Notes under the pieces: generated by a model
The model's input: the letters and a program-made list of their open reading frames with translations, nothing else
Told to the model about the DNA's origin: nothing
Databases searched by the model: none
Translations under genes and position numbers: made by a program
Source: an uncultured Alphaproteobacteria bacterium
GTDB taxonomy: Bacteria; Pseudomonadota; Alphaproteobacteria; Thalassobaculales; Thalassobaculaceae
Assembly: GCA_938028645.1 (NCBI GenBank)
Contig: CALIMD010000365.1
Location: 1-6,957, forward strand
Length of the DNA stretch: 6,957 nucleotides
Direction: 5' to 3'
Shown here: positions 1 through 5,442 of the stretch, piece by piece
How the letters are laid out: each line of letters starts with the position of its first letter
How positions within the stretch are numbered: the stretch's first letter is position 1

Positions 1-59
1 CCTTCAGCATTTACAACTAGCTTATACGGATTAATACCACCTGATTCGATAATTGCCAT
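1..59 (-). CDS. 5' end of an unidentified phage gene (partial)
   Basis: The first 19 codons of a gene reading leftwards out of the window are visible: MAIIESGGINPYKLVVNAE. The ATG at 59-57 is preceded by AAAGGG (66-71) at six bases, a good Shine-Dalgarno site. The gene begins 17 bp after the stop of the coiled-coil gene, so it continues the same operon. A virion structural or assembly protein is the natural guess from its position after terminase, but nothing in 19 residues proves it. I do not recognise the family. Confidence 0.6.
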   Translation of the reverse strand, partial: MAIIESGGINPYKLVVNAE

Positions 60-76
60 GATTTACCCTTTCTTAA

Positions 77-295
77 TTAAAGATCGCGGTGTTCGACATG
101 ATCGTCAAGGATGCCACCGACGAAAAATTCTTGTAAATATCGAATTTGTACTTCCAAATGTTTATTCATGTTGTCAAGTAAAACAATTTGCCTTTGCAGC
201 AAATCTTCGATTTGTCGCGGAGATTGCTCCTTAATTTTGACAATCCCATCATCGTCAAACTTCTCGTACTCCAAATCACCTATACTTTTACCCAT
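77..295 (-). CDS. small coiled-coil phage protein, function unknown
   Basis: A 72-residue acidic protein. Residues about 25-58 form a predicted amphipathic helix with heptad-like hydrophobic spacing (IEDLLQRQIVLLDNMNKHLE and onwards), suggesting a short coiled coil and self-association. It has no signal peptide, membrane segment or cysteines. The ATG at 295 follows a near-perfect Shine-Dalgarno AAGGTGG that lies within the last codons of the upstream aldo/keto reductase gene. The intergenic gap is three bases, so translation is probably coupled. Small coiled-coil proteins of this type are common between packaging and structural genes in phages, but no specific role can be assigned. The plus-strand ORF opposite it is taken as a shadow because it has no such start context. 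Confidence 0.75.
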   Translation of the reverse strand: MGKSIGDLEYEKFDDDGIVKIKEQSPRQIEDLLQRQIVLLDNMNKHLEVQIRYLQEFFVGGILDDHVEHRDL

Positions 296-298
296 AGT

Positions 299-1174
299 TT
301 ACCACCTTCTAGGGTCAATAATCTTTTGATCATTGATTGAGTAAGAATCAAAATTATACCACGAATCGATGTTATTATATGTCGTTATGATTTCTTGTAG
401 CTGTTCTACAGAATGCACCCCAATTACGCCATAGTTAATTGGAAATTGCTGTCGGAGAAATGCTAAGCAAGCTTTCAACATGTCCCCTTTAAATTGTAAC
501 GCAATTCTTCTGGTAACGCGCAAAAATTCCCATGTCACTTTTTTGGGTAACTTCTCATTCTGAGAGAGTAGAAGTAACCCCTGCAAAAAGACACTACGAG
601 CATGCATCTCGATTCTAAGCGCTGACATATGATCAACCGCACGGTTCACAAATCTATGGTCGATCACATTAGAAGGGAATGAAACGACATCAAAGCCATA
701 ATCGCTTATGATTTTTCTAAAATCACCTACATCATAAACCGAAACTCCGATTTTCTGACAAAGACCAAGGTATTTGAAGTTAACAAGCATGTCATAGACT
801 AGATCACATCCCGGCCTCATCAAGCATTCAGGGTTATGCACCATAAGGGTATCGATTGTGTCTAGTTTCAACCGTGCAAAATCGGAAAATATCTGGGCCC
901 TAATGTCCTGAATATTCCACAAATTCACTTTTTCTGGGATTTCTGGGATTTTCAGCACTATCTGAAAATTCTTTTTGACGATCACGTTAGATAACGAGCC
1001 TAGAATGTCTAGGGCATTACCGTATTGGTGTGCCGTGTCGAGTACTTTTATATCGTTTAGGGCTGCGAGTGATAGGATTTTTCTGACCTGATCTTTTGAA
1101 ACCCTTGGCAAGCCTGCGATACCATATTTGAGGCCAAATTGTGCGGTTCCTAAGGCTATTTTTGGTGCTGCCAT
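299..1174 (-). CDS. aldo/keto reductase family oxidoreductase
   Basis: A 291-residue protein with a complete aldo/keto reductase TIM-barrel pattern. The N-terminal strand reads LGTAQFGLKYGI (residues 8-19). The four catalytic residues of the family are in place: Asp46 and Tyr51 (DTAHQYG), Lys75 (VLKIPE) and His113 (LMVHNPE). Later motifs are GVSVYD (143-148) and ARSVFLQGLLLL (192-203), followed by a nicotinamide-cofactor-binding C-terminal region with GVIGVHSVEQL. It should use NAD(P)H to reduce an aldehyde or ketone, or run in reverse, in the cytoplasm. The AQFGLKYGI subgroup is, from general knowledge, often found in surface-polysaccharide and nonulosonic-acid clusters, which fits the NeuB-like gene upstream in this operon; the substrate is unknown. 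The ATG at 1174 has only a weak GGGA upstream. A 105-bp gap with a hairpin separates it from the previous gene, so it may be an independently acquired cargo gene. Confidence 0.85.
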   Translation of the reverse strand: MAAPKIALGTAQFGLKYGIAGLPRVSKDQVRKILSLAALNDIKVLDTAHQYGNALDILGSLSNVIVKKNFQIVLKIPEIPEKVNLWNIQDIRAQIFSDFARLKLDTIDTLMVHNPECLMRPGCDLVYDMLVNFKYLGLCQKIGVSVYDVGDFRKIISDYGFDVVSFPSNVIDHRFVNRAVDHMSALRIEMHARSVFLQGLLLLSQNEKLPKKVTWEFLRVTRRIALQFKGDMLKACLAFLRQQFPINYGVIGVHSVEQLQEIITTYNNIDSWYNFDSYSINDQKIIDPRRW

Positions 1175-1246
1175 GCATATCCCAATGAGTTACTATCGAT
1201 GCAACCTTAATGGAGTTGACTCAGATTCGACCTTAGAATCCTTTAG

Positions 1247-1281
1247 CCGTTTCCTGGAATTGCCTGGGAAACGGTTTTTTT
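1247..1281 (+). terminator. intrinsic terminator facing rightwards, antisense to the operon
   Basis: The 8-bp stem CCGTTTCC (1247-1254) and GGAAACGG (1267-1274) is perfect, with an extra inner GG/CC pair and a five-base loop. Seven T residues (1275-1281) follow directly on the plus strand, the standard rho-independent layout. On the minus strand the hairpin is preceded by A residues and followed by CTAAAGGATT, with no T-tract, so it should not stop the leftward operon efficiently. The T-tract overlaps the stop codon of the HAD gene. No plus-strand gene lies to its left in the window, so it would end an antisense transcript, or be a remnant of a cargo insertion. Confidence 0.65.
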
Positions 1282-1828
1282 ATCTAGGTCTTGGTTGCCT
1301 ACCGTAGGTTGACCTTCTCTGTCCTCTAGTTGTTATTCTTGATGGTACCTCAGATTGAGGCTTTGGAACACGGGGATATGGGCACTCTGCTACAAGCCAA
1401 CAAGGAATGCCGAATTCTCGCCACACATCGGCGACTTCCTGCTTATCATCCAGGGCCAATATTACGTCATATTCATGCTTGATGGTTTCTTCATAAAGCT
1501 TTCGTTTGAATTGGTAGCCCTTGATATAGGCACCATTGGGACGCATATAGAGTTTGTTGTATTTGACCTCGTAGGTATCCAACCACTGGACCATGAGAGG
1601 TCTATACATTTCTGGTGCACCTGTGATCAGCAAGGAATGGGAGTAGTACGGCCAGTCATTTAGTGCATTGGTGAATCTGTGGACCATATCTACAGGGCTA
1701 TCAGTCATCATTGCATTGAAGAAACCTGGCCAGTCTCTGTTTTGCGGATCCGCAATAAAGTGTTCCCTGGCTTTTGTGTCCCCAAGGCAACCATTCACGT
1801 CAATTATGCAGGCTGGTTGTTTAGTCAT
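1280..1828 (-). CDS. PNKP-like HAD-family phosphatase with altered motif I
   Basis: A 182-residue protein resembling the 3'-phosphatase domain of phage polynucleotide kinase/phosphatase. HAD motif I is IIDVNGCL (Asp10, Asn12), motif II is LLITGAP (Thr69), a lysine region FKRKL (108-111) serves as motif III, and motif IV is LALDDKQEVADVWREFGIPCW (Asp127, Asp128). The motif IV region closely resembles that of T4 Pnk. The phosphatase would remove 3'-phosphates at nucleic-acid ends during repair of nicked DNA or RNA. The usual DxDGT motif has Asn in place of the second Asp, normally the general acid/base, so activity may be lost or changed. There is no P-loop kinase domain. The last 35 residues are Arg/Pro-rich and probably disordered. 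The start at 1828 has a weak GAAG site. Confidence 0.8.
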   Translation of the reverse strand: MTKQPACIIDVNGCLGDTKAREHFIADPQNRDWPGFFNAMMTDSPVDMVHRFTNALNDWPYYSHSLLITGAPEMYRPLMVQWLDTYEVKYNKLYMRPNGAYIKGYQFKRKLYEETIKHEYDVILALDDKQEVADVWREFGIPCWLVAECPYPRVPKPQSEVPSRITTRGQRRSTYGRQPRPR

Positions 1829-1848
1829 TATTCGTCTTCACATTAAGG

Positions 1849-1886
1849 TCACCGCAGATTCACCGCAGATTCACCGCAAATGCGGT
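1849..1886 (-). repeat. three phased 11-bp repeats with a terminal inverted repeat
   Basis: Plus-strand units are TCACCGCAGAT (1849-1859), TCACCGCAGAT (1860-1870) and TCACCGCAAAT (1871-1881), followed by GCGGT. The third unit therefore forms a small hairpin, ACCGCA/TGCGGT (1873-1886). On the transcribed minus strand this reads as three GCGGTGA cores, one helical turn apart. The array fills most of the 61-bp gap between terL and the HAD gene. Helical phasing suggests a protein-binding site. As RNA, each unit holds a GGTGA that resembles a ribosome-binding site, but the copies lie too far from the HAD start (1828) to be its main one. Confidence 0.7.
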
Positions 1887-1889
1887 AGC

Positions 1890-3164
1890 TCAATACCTCT
1901 TAGCCCGACTACTACCACCCTTTTTCAACCACTCCAAGCGTTTCAAGGCATCTTGTGGCATAACTGCAGGGTTATGGGTAGTGATCGGTCGCTTTTGTGC
2001 TAGGGCTGATTCTAGATATACTGTGACATATCTATCGCAATCCATACTATGGTCATTTTGCGCTACTGGCACTGGTTCCTTTTCATCGTCATTTAAACCA
2101 AGATCCTTTTTTTCTGGGTACCTGTAGCTTTCATATTCGTCCTTTGCATAAACACAGTCCTCAAACACACTAAACCGACCTTCCTTCATCAAAGTCCGGT
2201 GTAAATCGATACCATGAGTTATGTCATTATTGGCTTTGATAGCTTTGAGACCTTCTTTGTTAAATCTCTGAATATGCATCGGTGCCGATGGATCGCATAC
2301 AAATACCTCAATCGGATATAGACCTAGCTTCACCTTAGCTGCGTGGACGCAATCATCGAGGTCTAAACCTGACTTCATAAACTCATCAACTCGGTAATGC
2401 TGTCCTGTGGGTGTAACAGCCCTGACAGTGATCGCAAACGGATTGGTAAAGCCCCAATCAACCCCTGCGAAGTAACGCGTTCCAGGTGGCATTGGCATTG
2501 CCCTACAGAAAAACACATCGGGATAAACGAGACCTTCCATTTTGCCAAAAACACCCATGTACTTCATGGCGAAGCGGACCGGATCTAGTATTTTCTTTTG
2601 TCGCTCGAATTCAGCTTGAGGGAAATGGGGATTGTCTATACTTGAGTAGGTTAGAAACTCGACATCGTCGCGTTCCCCTGCTTTCCAATCCTTCCAGAGT
2701 TGGTAAAGCCAGTTGAGGGAGTAGGGTGTGGTGGTTACCATGACCTTAGCTTGCCTAAATGCTGCCCGTCCCAAACAGTTTTCCCACGCATAGCGTGAGA
2801 TTAGTCCGCCTTCATCGAGCCATAGCCCTTCCACGTTCGTAACCCCCTCCATTGCATTGGGGTCCGACAAACTTCTAATATAAACCGTGGGTCCATGTCT
2901 ATACTTGAAAATAGAATCAACTTTGTGAAAACTGCCAAAGTGCTCGGCTAGACCTAAGAACGCTGGCAAGCTGGCTTGAGCTAGGATTTTGTAGGTAGGT
3001 GCTGCGATGATTAGGTTATCACCTGGGCCACAGGTAGAAGCTAGGTGGTGAGTGAATACTGCGCCAATTGTGCTCTTACCTGATTGGATCCCTGCAGCAT
3101 TGATCACAATCTGTTTCTCAGAAAGAAAGGCTTTTTCCTGGAATGAATGGAGTTTTATTTGCAC
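1890..3164 (-). CDS. terL: terminase large subunit (packaging ATPase/nuclease)
   Basis: A 424-residue phage terminase large subunit, the motor that translocates and cuts DNA at the portal. The ATPase half shows Walker A GIQSGKST (25-32), Walker B GLWLDEGG (113-120, Asp117 and Glu118) and coupling motif TTTP (144-147). The RNase H-like nuclease half shows Asp236 in GVDWGF, Asp291 in CDPSAP and the late acidic cluster HSMDCDRY (372-379). Length and order fit a complete protein. The start is GTG at 3164: the next in-frame Met is residue 104, after Walker A, so a downstream start is impossible. AAGG lies about four bases upstream. It overlaps the end of the zinc-finger gene by 10 bp, indicating coupled translation. 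The last residues (KKGGSSRAKRY) are basic. Confidence 0.95.
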   Translation of the reverse strand: MQIKLHSFQEKAFLSEKQIVINAAGIQSGKSTIGAVFTHHLASTCGPGDNLIIAAPTYKILAQASLPAFLGLAEHFGSFHKVDSIFKYRHGPTVYIRSLSDPNAMEGVTNVEGLWLDEGGLISRYAWENCLGRAAFRQAKVMVTTTPYSLNWLYQLWKDWKAGERDDVEFLTYSSIDNPHFPQAEFERQKKILDPVRFAMKYMGVFGKMEGLVYPDVFFCRAMPMPPGTRYFAGVDWGFTNPFAITVRAVTPTGQHYRVDEFMKSGLDLDDCVHAAKVKLGLYPIEVFVCDPSAPMHIQRFNKEGLKAIKANNDITHGIDLHRTLMKEGRFSVFEDCVYAKDEYESYRYPEKKDLGLNDDEKEPVPVAQNDHSMDCDRYVTVYLESALAQKRPITTHNPAVMPQDALKRLEWLKKGGSSRAKRY

Positions 3165-3298
3165 TCTGCCTTAGCCTTTTTCCTCATTTCCCTACGCGCT
3201 TTCTGACCACAAGCAGATGAACAGTACTTACGTGTCCTTCGAGAATAATACAGGTCGATTCTGAATTCTTGTTTACAGTTTGCACAGATTAGTTTCAC
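3155..3298 (-). CDS. 47-residue zinc-finger protein
   Basis: A short gene with a GTG start at 3298 and TAA at 3157-3155. The protein has four cysteines spaced as a treble-clef or zinc-ribbon finger: CANC (Cys5, Cys8) and YCSSAC (Cys26, Cys30). A basic tail with about ten Lys/Arg follows (residues 33-47). The YCSxxCxQKARR pattern recurs in small phage and bacterial zinc-binding proteins that probably contact nucleic acid. An in-frame TAA two codons before the GTG fixes the start, and GGTGG lies six bases upstream. The gene fits exactly between the displaced methyltransferase C-terminus (ending 3312) and terL, which it overlaps by 10 bp. A packaging or DNA-binding accessory role is inferred only from position and charge. 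Confidence 0.72.
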   Translation of the reverse strand: MKLICANCKQEFRIDLYYSRRTRKYCSSACGQKARREMRKKAKAECK

Positions 3299-3311
3299 TT
3301 CTTACCACCAC

Positions 3312-3418
3312 TTATTTGGGTTCCAAAACAAAACAAGCTATATGTTGACCGATACCTCGGCCAGGTGACCCATCCTCAATAGCACACCATCGAACGTCAC
3401 CGAGATTAGATATCTTTT
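3312..3418 (-). other. out-of-frame C-terminal piece of the Dam-type methyltransferase
   Basis: After the stop at 3408-3406, the alternative frame gives ISNLGDVRWCAIEDGSPGRG, then IGQHIACFVLEPK and a TAA at 3314-3312. This resembles the usual end of phage Dam proteins, including the final hydrophobic strand ending in P. Removing one A from the minus-strand AAAA (3418-3415) joins both parts into a 143-residue protein reading SGAKISNLGDVRW at the junction. The cause could be a sequencing homopolymer error, a real mutation or ribosomal slippage. Assembly error or mutation is more likely, since no strong slippery heptamer is obvious. Confidence 0.7.
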
Positions 3419-3744
3419 GCACCTGAATCGATTAACATCAAAACCCATTTGGGCAATGGATAAACCATCACCACTTTCTTGCCCTTTTTCATTTCGGCAA
3501 TCGATTTTCTAGCCCAGGCTGTCGGTCCTTTTTTCTTGCCCTCATGTAAGATAGAGCCGAAAGGTGGGTTTACATATGTTGACAAACCCCAATCGCAAGT
3601 AAGCCCATCAAAATCATCAGGCAGCGGGTATGGACAGGCATCAAAGTCAAAATGATGTTTATTATTAAGGTCATCCATCAAGTTGTCTGGCGTCAACCAG
3701 TAATGTTTCCCATCTTTTTTATTCCCTCGTTCGAACTTATTCAC
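3406..3744 (-). CDS. phage Dam-type DNA N6-adenine methyltransferase, prematurely ended
   Basis: A 112-residue product matching the phage DNA N-6-adenine-methyltransferase (Dam) family. It has the N-terminal YWLTPDNL (15-22), the FDFDACPYP segment (32-40), the catalytic NPPF (59-62) and the VVMVYPLPKW strand (90-99). It would methylate adenine in DNA using S-adenosylmethionine, protecting phage DNA from restriction or marking it. The start is GTG at 3744, forming a GTGA overlap with the stop of the NeuB-like gene, so translation is coupled. The reading frame stops after KDI, just before the expected C-terminal strand. That strand is present in the next frame down to 3312 (separate entry), so the gene carries a one-base frameshift near the TTTT at 3415-3418. 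The truncated form may be inactive. Confidence 0.8.
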   Translation of the reverse strand: MNKFERGNKKDGKHYWLTPDNLMDDLNNKHHFDFDACPYPLPDDFDGLTCDWGLSTYVNPPFGSILHEGKKKGPTAWARKSIAEMKKGKKVVMVYPLPKWVLMLIDSGAKDI

Positions 3745-4577
3745 TTCTTAGGTCTCACGTATCGTTTCAATTTCGGATCATACCGGTCACCCCACAGCTT
3801 CCGTGCTTTCACCTTCACTCGCCTGGGCCTTCCGACTTCTATCTTACGTATTGCTTTAACATACAATCCGAACTGATTACCATCTATGGAAACACAGGCA
3901 TCCGGGGTATCTCGCCTACCCAAGAAATTGACATGCTTTTCGAAATACTGACACCCATGGGCTCGCATGATTTCTGCTAGGCTGAAACCCTGAGTATGGT
4001 CTGAAAAGCCGTATCCCAGTGGGTTAGCGCAGTATTGGTGCATTTTATATAAGTTATAATCGGTGGGCTGCGCAGGGTAGGCCGATGCACAAATCATGGG
4101 TATTATGTTAGTGAGGTTAGGCACGTCAAACATGCCATCAGATACTATGAAATCCTTGGTGCTATTCTTGATGTATTTTATAACAGCTGGATCACCTACC
4201 TTACTGGAAGCAATTTTGTGCTTAGAAACATACCTATCAACTGTCTCAAGTCCTTTAACTGAAAAGGCAGAGCATAGGAAGTCTATGTTAATTTTCTTAC
4301 AAAACTCGGCTAGTCGAGGAAGGTAATCAATCGGTAAAGCGAATTCATCGCAACCTTCCTTACCATACATTTCGAAGTGATTATAAAGCTGAAACTTAAC
4401 TGCGTTAGCTCCATGTGCTTTCGCATAATCGATTGACATAAGGCAACCATGTAGATCGTTTTTGGGCTCATTTCGATTTTTCCAATTAGACCCTATCTCG
4501 GCAATAATATAGCTGGGGTATTCTTTGAAGTGTTCTGATAAGCCATCGTATCGTTTTTCTTCCAACCATTCGTGCAT
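3741..4577 (-). CDS. NeuB-family sialic/nonulosonic acid synthase, without SAF domain
   Basis: A 278-residue TIM-barrel protein of the NeuB family, which condenses phosphoenolpyruvate with a hexosamine to make a nine-carbon nonulosonic acid. Motifs in order: YIIAEIGSN (23-31, Glu27), AVKFQLY (59-65), KIASSKVGDP (121-130), SAYPAQPTDYNL (165-176), GFSDHTQG (190-197, His194) and YFEKHVNF (211-218, His215). The two histidines match the metal ligands of NeuB and are 21 residues apart, as in the meningococcal enzyme. The C-terminal antifreeze-like SAF domain of typical ~345-residue NeuB is missing; a short basic tail replaces it. I choose ATG 4577 because AGGGA (4584-4588) lies six bases upstream; ATG 4607 has no such site. 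It overlaps the lipoprotein ORF upstream and, by GTGA, the methyltransferase downstream. PseI-, LegI- or SpsE-type substrates are equally possible. Confidence 0.85.
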   Translation of the reverse strand: MHEWLEEKRYDGLSEHFKEYPSYIIAEIGSNWKNRNEPKNDLHGCLMSIDYAKAHGANAVKFQLYNHFEMYGKEGCDEFALPIDYLPRLAEFCKKINIDFLCSAFSVKGLETVDRYVSKHKIASSKVGDPAVIKYIKNSTKDFIVSDGMFDVPNLTNIIPMICASAYPAQPTDYNLYKMHQYCANPLGYGFSDHTQGFSLAEIMRAHGCQYFEKHVNFLGRRDTPDACVSIDGNQFGLYVKAIRKIEVGRPRRVKVKARKLWGDRYDPKLKRYVRPKK

Positions 4578-4705
4578 GACCATTCCCTGGGTTGTGATGT
4601 TGTGCATAAATCAATACATTTGTAGACGCATTTTTTCTTAACTAACGAGCGAGCACAACTTGTAAATAGTGAAGTAATTGCTAAAAGACAGAATAATTTC
4701 TTCAT
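4493..4705 (-). CDS. small predicted lipoprotein
   Basis: A 70-residue ORF starting MKKLFCLLAITSLFTSC: two lysines, a hydrophobic stretch and a cysteine at position 17 in an acceptable lipobox (FTSC). This predicts signal peptidase II processing and anchoring to a bacterial membrane. The mature part has four further cysteines and is polar. Its ATG forms an ATGA overlap with the terS stop, strong evidence that the start is used. The 3' third overlaps the NeuB-like gene (chosen start 4577) by 85 bp in another frame, which is unusual, so the end may have been altered by the NeuB insertion. Small phage lipoproteins often block superinfection or serve as spanins; this one lacks the proline-rich look of Rz1, and its role is unknown. 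Confidence 0.55.
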   Translation of the reverse strand: MKKLFCLLAITSLFTSCARSLVKKKCVYKCIDLCTTSQPREWSCTNGWKKNDTMAYQNTSKNTPAILLPR

Positions 4706-5226
4706 TTTTTCCCACCTTGGATTTGAATGGTTTTTTCAGCATTCGGTAATTCGATTACCAGTGGTTGTATTTTATCAGAAATTTCTTCAGGTGGCTTGTC
4801 TCGCCAACGGAACATATTTTTCATGGCAAAGATCCAAACCGTAGAATTAAAATTTGGTAGCAAACCTTGAGCGGCTTGTCGGCCCAAACTCAACCACCAC
4901 AACTGTGATAGCGCGTCACCTACCTTTTTGGCCTCCCCAAACTCAGGGTACATATCGAGCCATTTATATAGATTACTGACACTCTGATAGTTTAATCGTG
5001 CTGCGAAAGTTTCGAAGTTGAAGCCTTCTCTCATATGGTCTATCAGCATTTGAGCGTATTCTGGTTTGTAGCTGCTAGGTCTACCCATTTTTACTGGTGT
5101 ATTGGGTTTTTCAACATATTCTTGGTGCTGTTCAACAAACTCTTTTGCCGAGGTTTTAGGCTTTTTTTTACCTTTTTTCTTTGTAGTTTTCTTTGCGGTT
5201 TTTTTGGTGGTTTTTTTGGTAGCCAT
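4702..5226 (-). CDS. terS: terminase small subunit with lysine-rich N-terminal tail
   Basis: A 174-residue protein. Residues 3-27 are almost entirely Lys, Thr and Ala (KKTTKKTAKKTTKKKGKKK), like a histone H1 tail. A helix-turn-helix DNA-binding domain follows, GRPSSYKPEYAQMLIDHMREG (48-68) through YKWLDMYPEFGEAK (87-100). Then come a helical segment with WWLSLGRQAAQG (110-121) and FNSTVWIFAMKNMFRWRDK (126-144), as in many phage terminase small subunits. TerS recognises the packaging site and regulates TerL. The start at 5226 follows AGAGGTGAG. The name rests on the domain pattern and on terL in the same operon, although four genes separate them. The upstream 69-residue protein repeats the same HTH domain. 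Confidence 0.8.
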   Translation of the reverse strand: MATKKTTKKTAKKTTKKKGKKKPKTSAKEFVEQHQEYVEKPNTPVKMGRPSSYKPEYAQMLIDHMREGFNFETFAARLNYQSVSNLYKWLDMYPEFGEAKKVGDALSQLWWLSLGRQAAQGLLPNFNSTVWIFAMKNMFRWRDKPPEEISDKIQPLVIELPNAEKTIQIQGGKK

Positions 5227-5229
5227 AAC

Positions 5230-5439
5230 TCACCTCTCGCGTGTTCGGCTTTTATAATGTCCCATATCTTTTGCTTCGAGAAACTCTGGGTGTATCCTAC
5301 CCCAACGAGAAACGGTTTCTTTGGTGACTTTAAGATGTTTTGCGAAGTCCTTGATGGTTTTACCTTCAGCCATCCAATCAATGAGCATTTGGCAAAACTC
5401 TGGTTTGTATTCGGTTGGTCTGCCTTTGCCTCGTTTCAT
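5230..5439 (-). CDS. 69-residue helix-turn-helix protein, paralogue of the TerS DNA-binding domain
   Basis: Residues 6-60 (GRPTEYKPEFCQMLIDWMAEG to WGRIHPEFLEAKDMG) align with residues 48-103 of the TerS protein immediately downstream, with about half of the positions identical and one single-residue gap. Only the DNA-binding domain is present. The C-terminal helical region and the lysine-rich tail are absent, and the protein ends in HYKSRTRER. The start at 5439 is supported by GGTGA five bases upstream, placed in the last codons of the VRR-NUC gene; the gap is three bases. It lies three bases upstream of terS. It may be a DNA-binding regulator, or an accessory to terminase that binds related sites. 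I see no frameshifted remainder of a longer protein. Confidence 0.75.
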   Translation of the reverse strand: MKRGKGRPTEYKPEFCQMLIDWMAEGKTIKDFAKHLKVTKETVSRWGRIHPEFLEAKDMGHYKSRTRER

Positions 5440-5442
5440 TTT

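Noticed and set aside
1184..1240. Possible tRNA T-arm or promoter (TTGACT, TAGAAT, GGTCGAATC) upstream of the aldo/keto reductase gene
   Set aside because: The boxes are only 12 bp apart, and no cloverleaf or acceptor stem can be formed around the GAATC sequence.
4578..4607. Upstream ATG (4607) as start of the NeuB-like gene
   Set aside because: No Shine-Dalgarno site precedes it and it increases the overlap with the lipoprotein gene; ATG 4577 has AGGGA at six bases.
4493..4705. Rz1-type spanin identity for the lipoprotein
   Set aside because: The mature part is cysteine-rich and not proline-rich, and no Rz-like partner or lysis gene is nearby.
5091..5381. Minus-strand ORF of 96 codons overlapping terS and the HTH gene
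   Set aside because: It is an out-of-frame reading of the two well-supported HTH genes; its KKP repeats come from the terS lysine tract.
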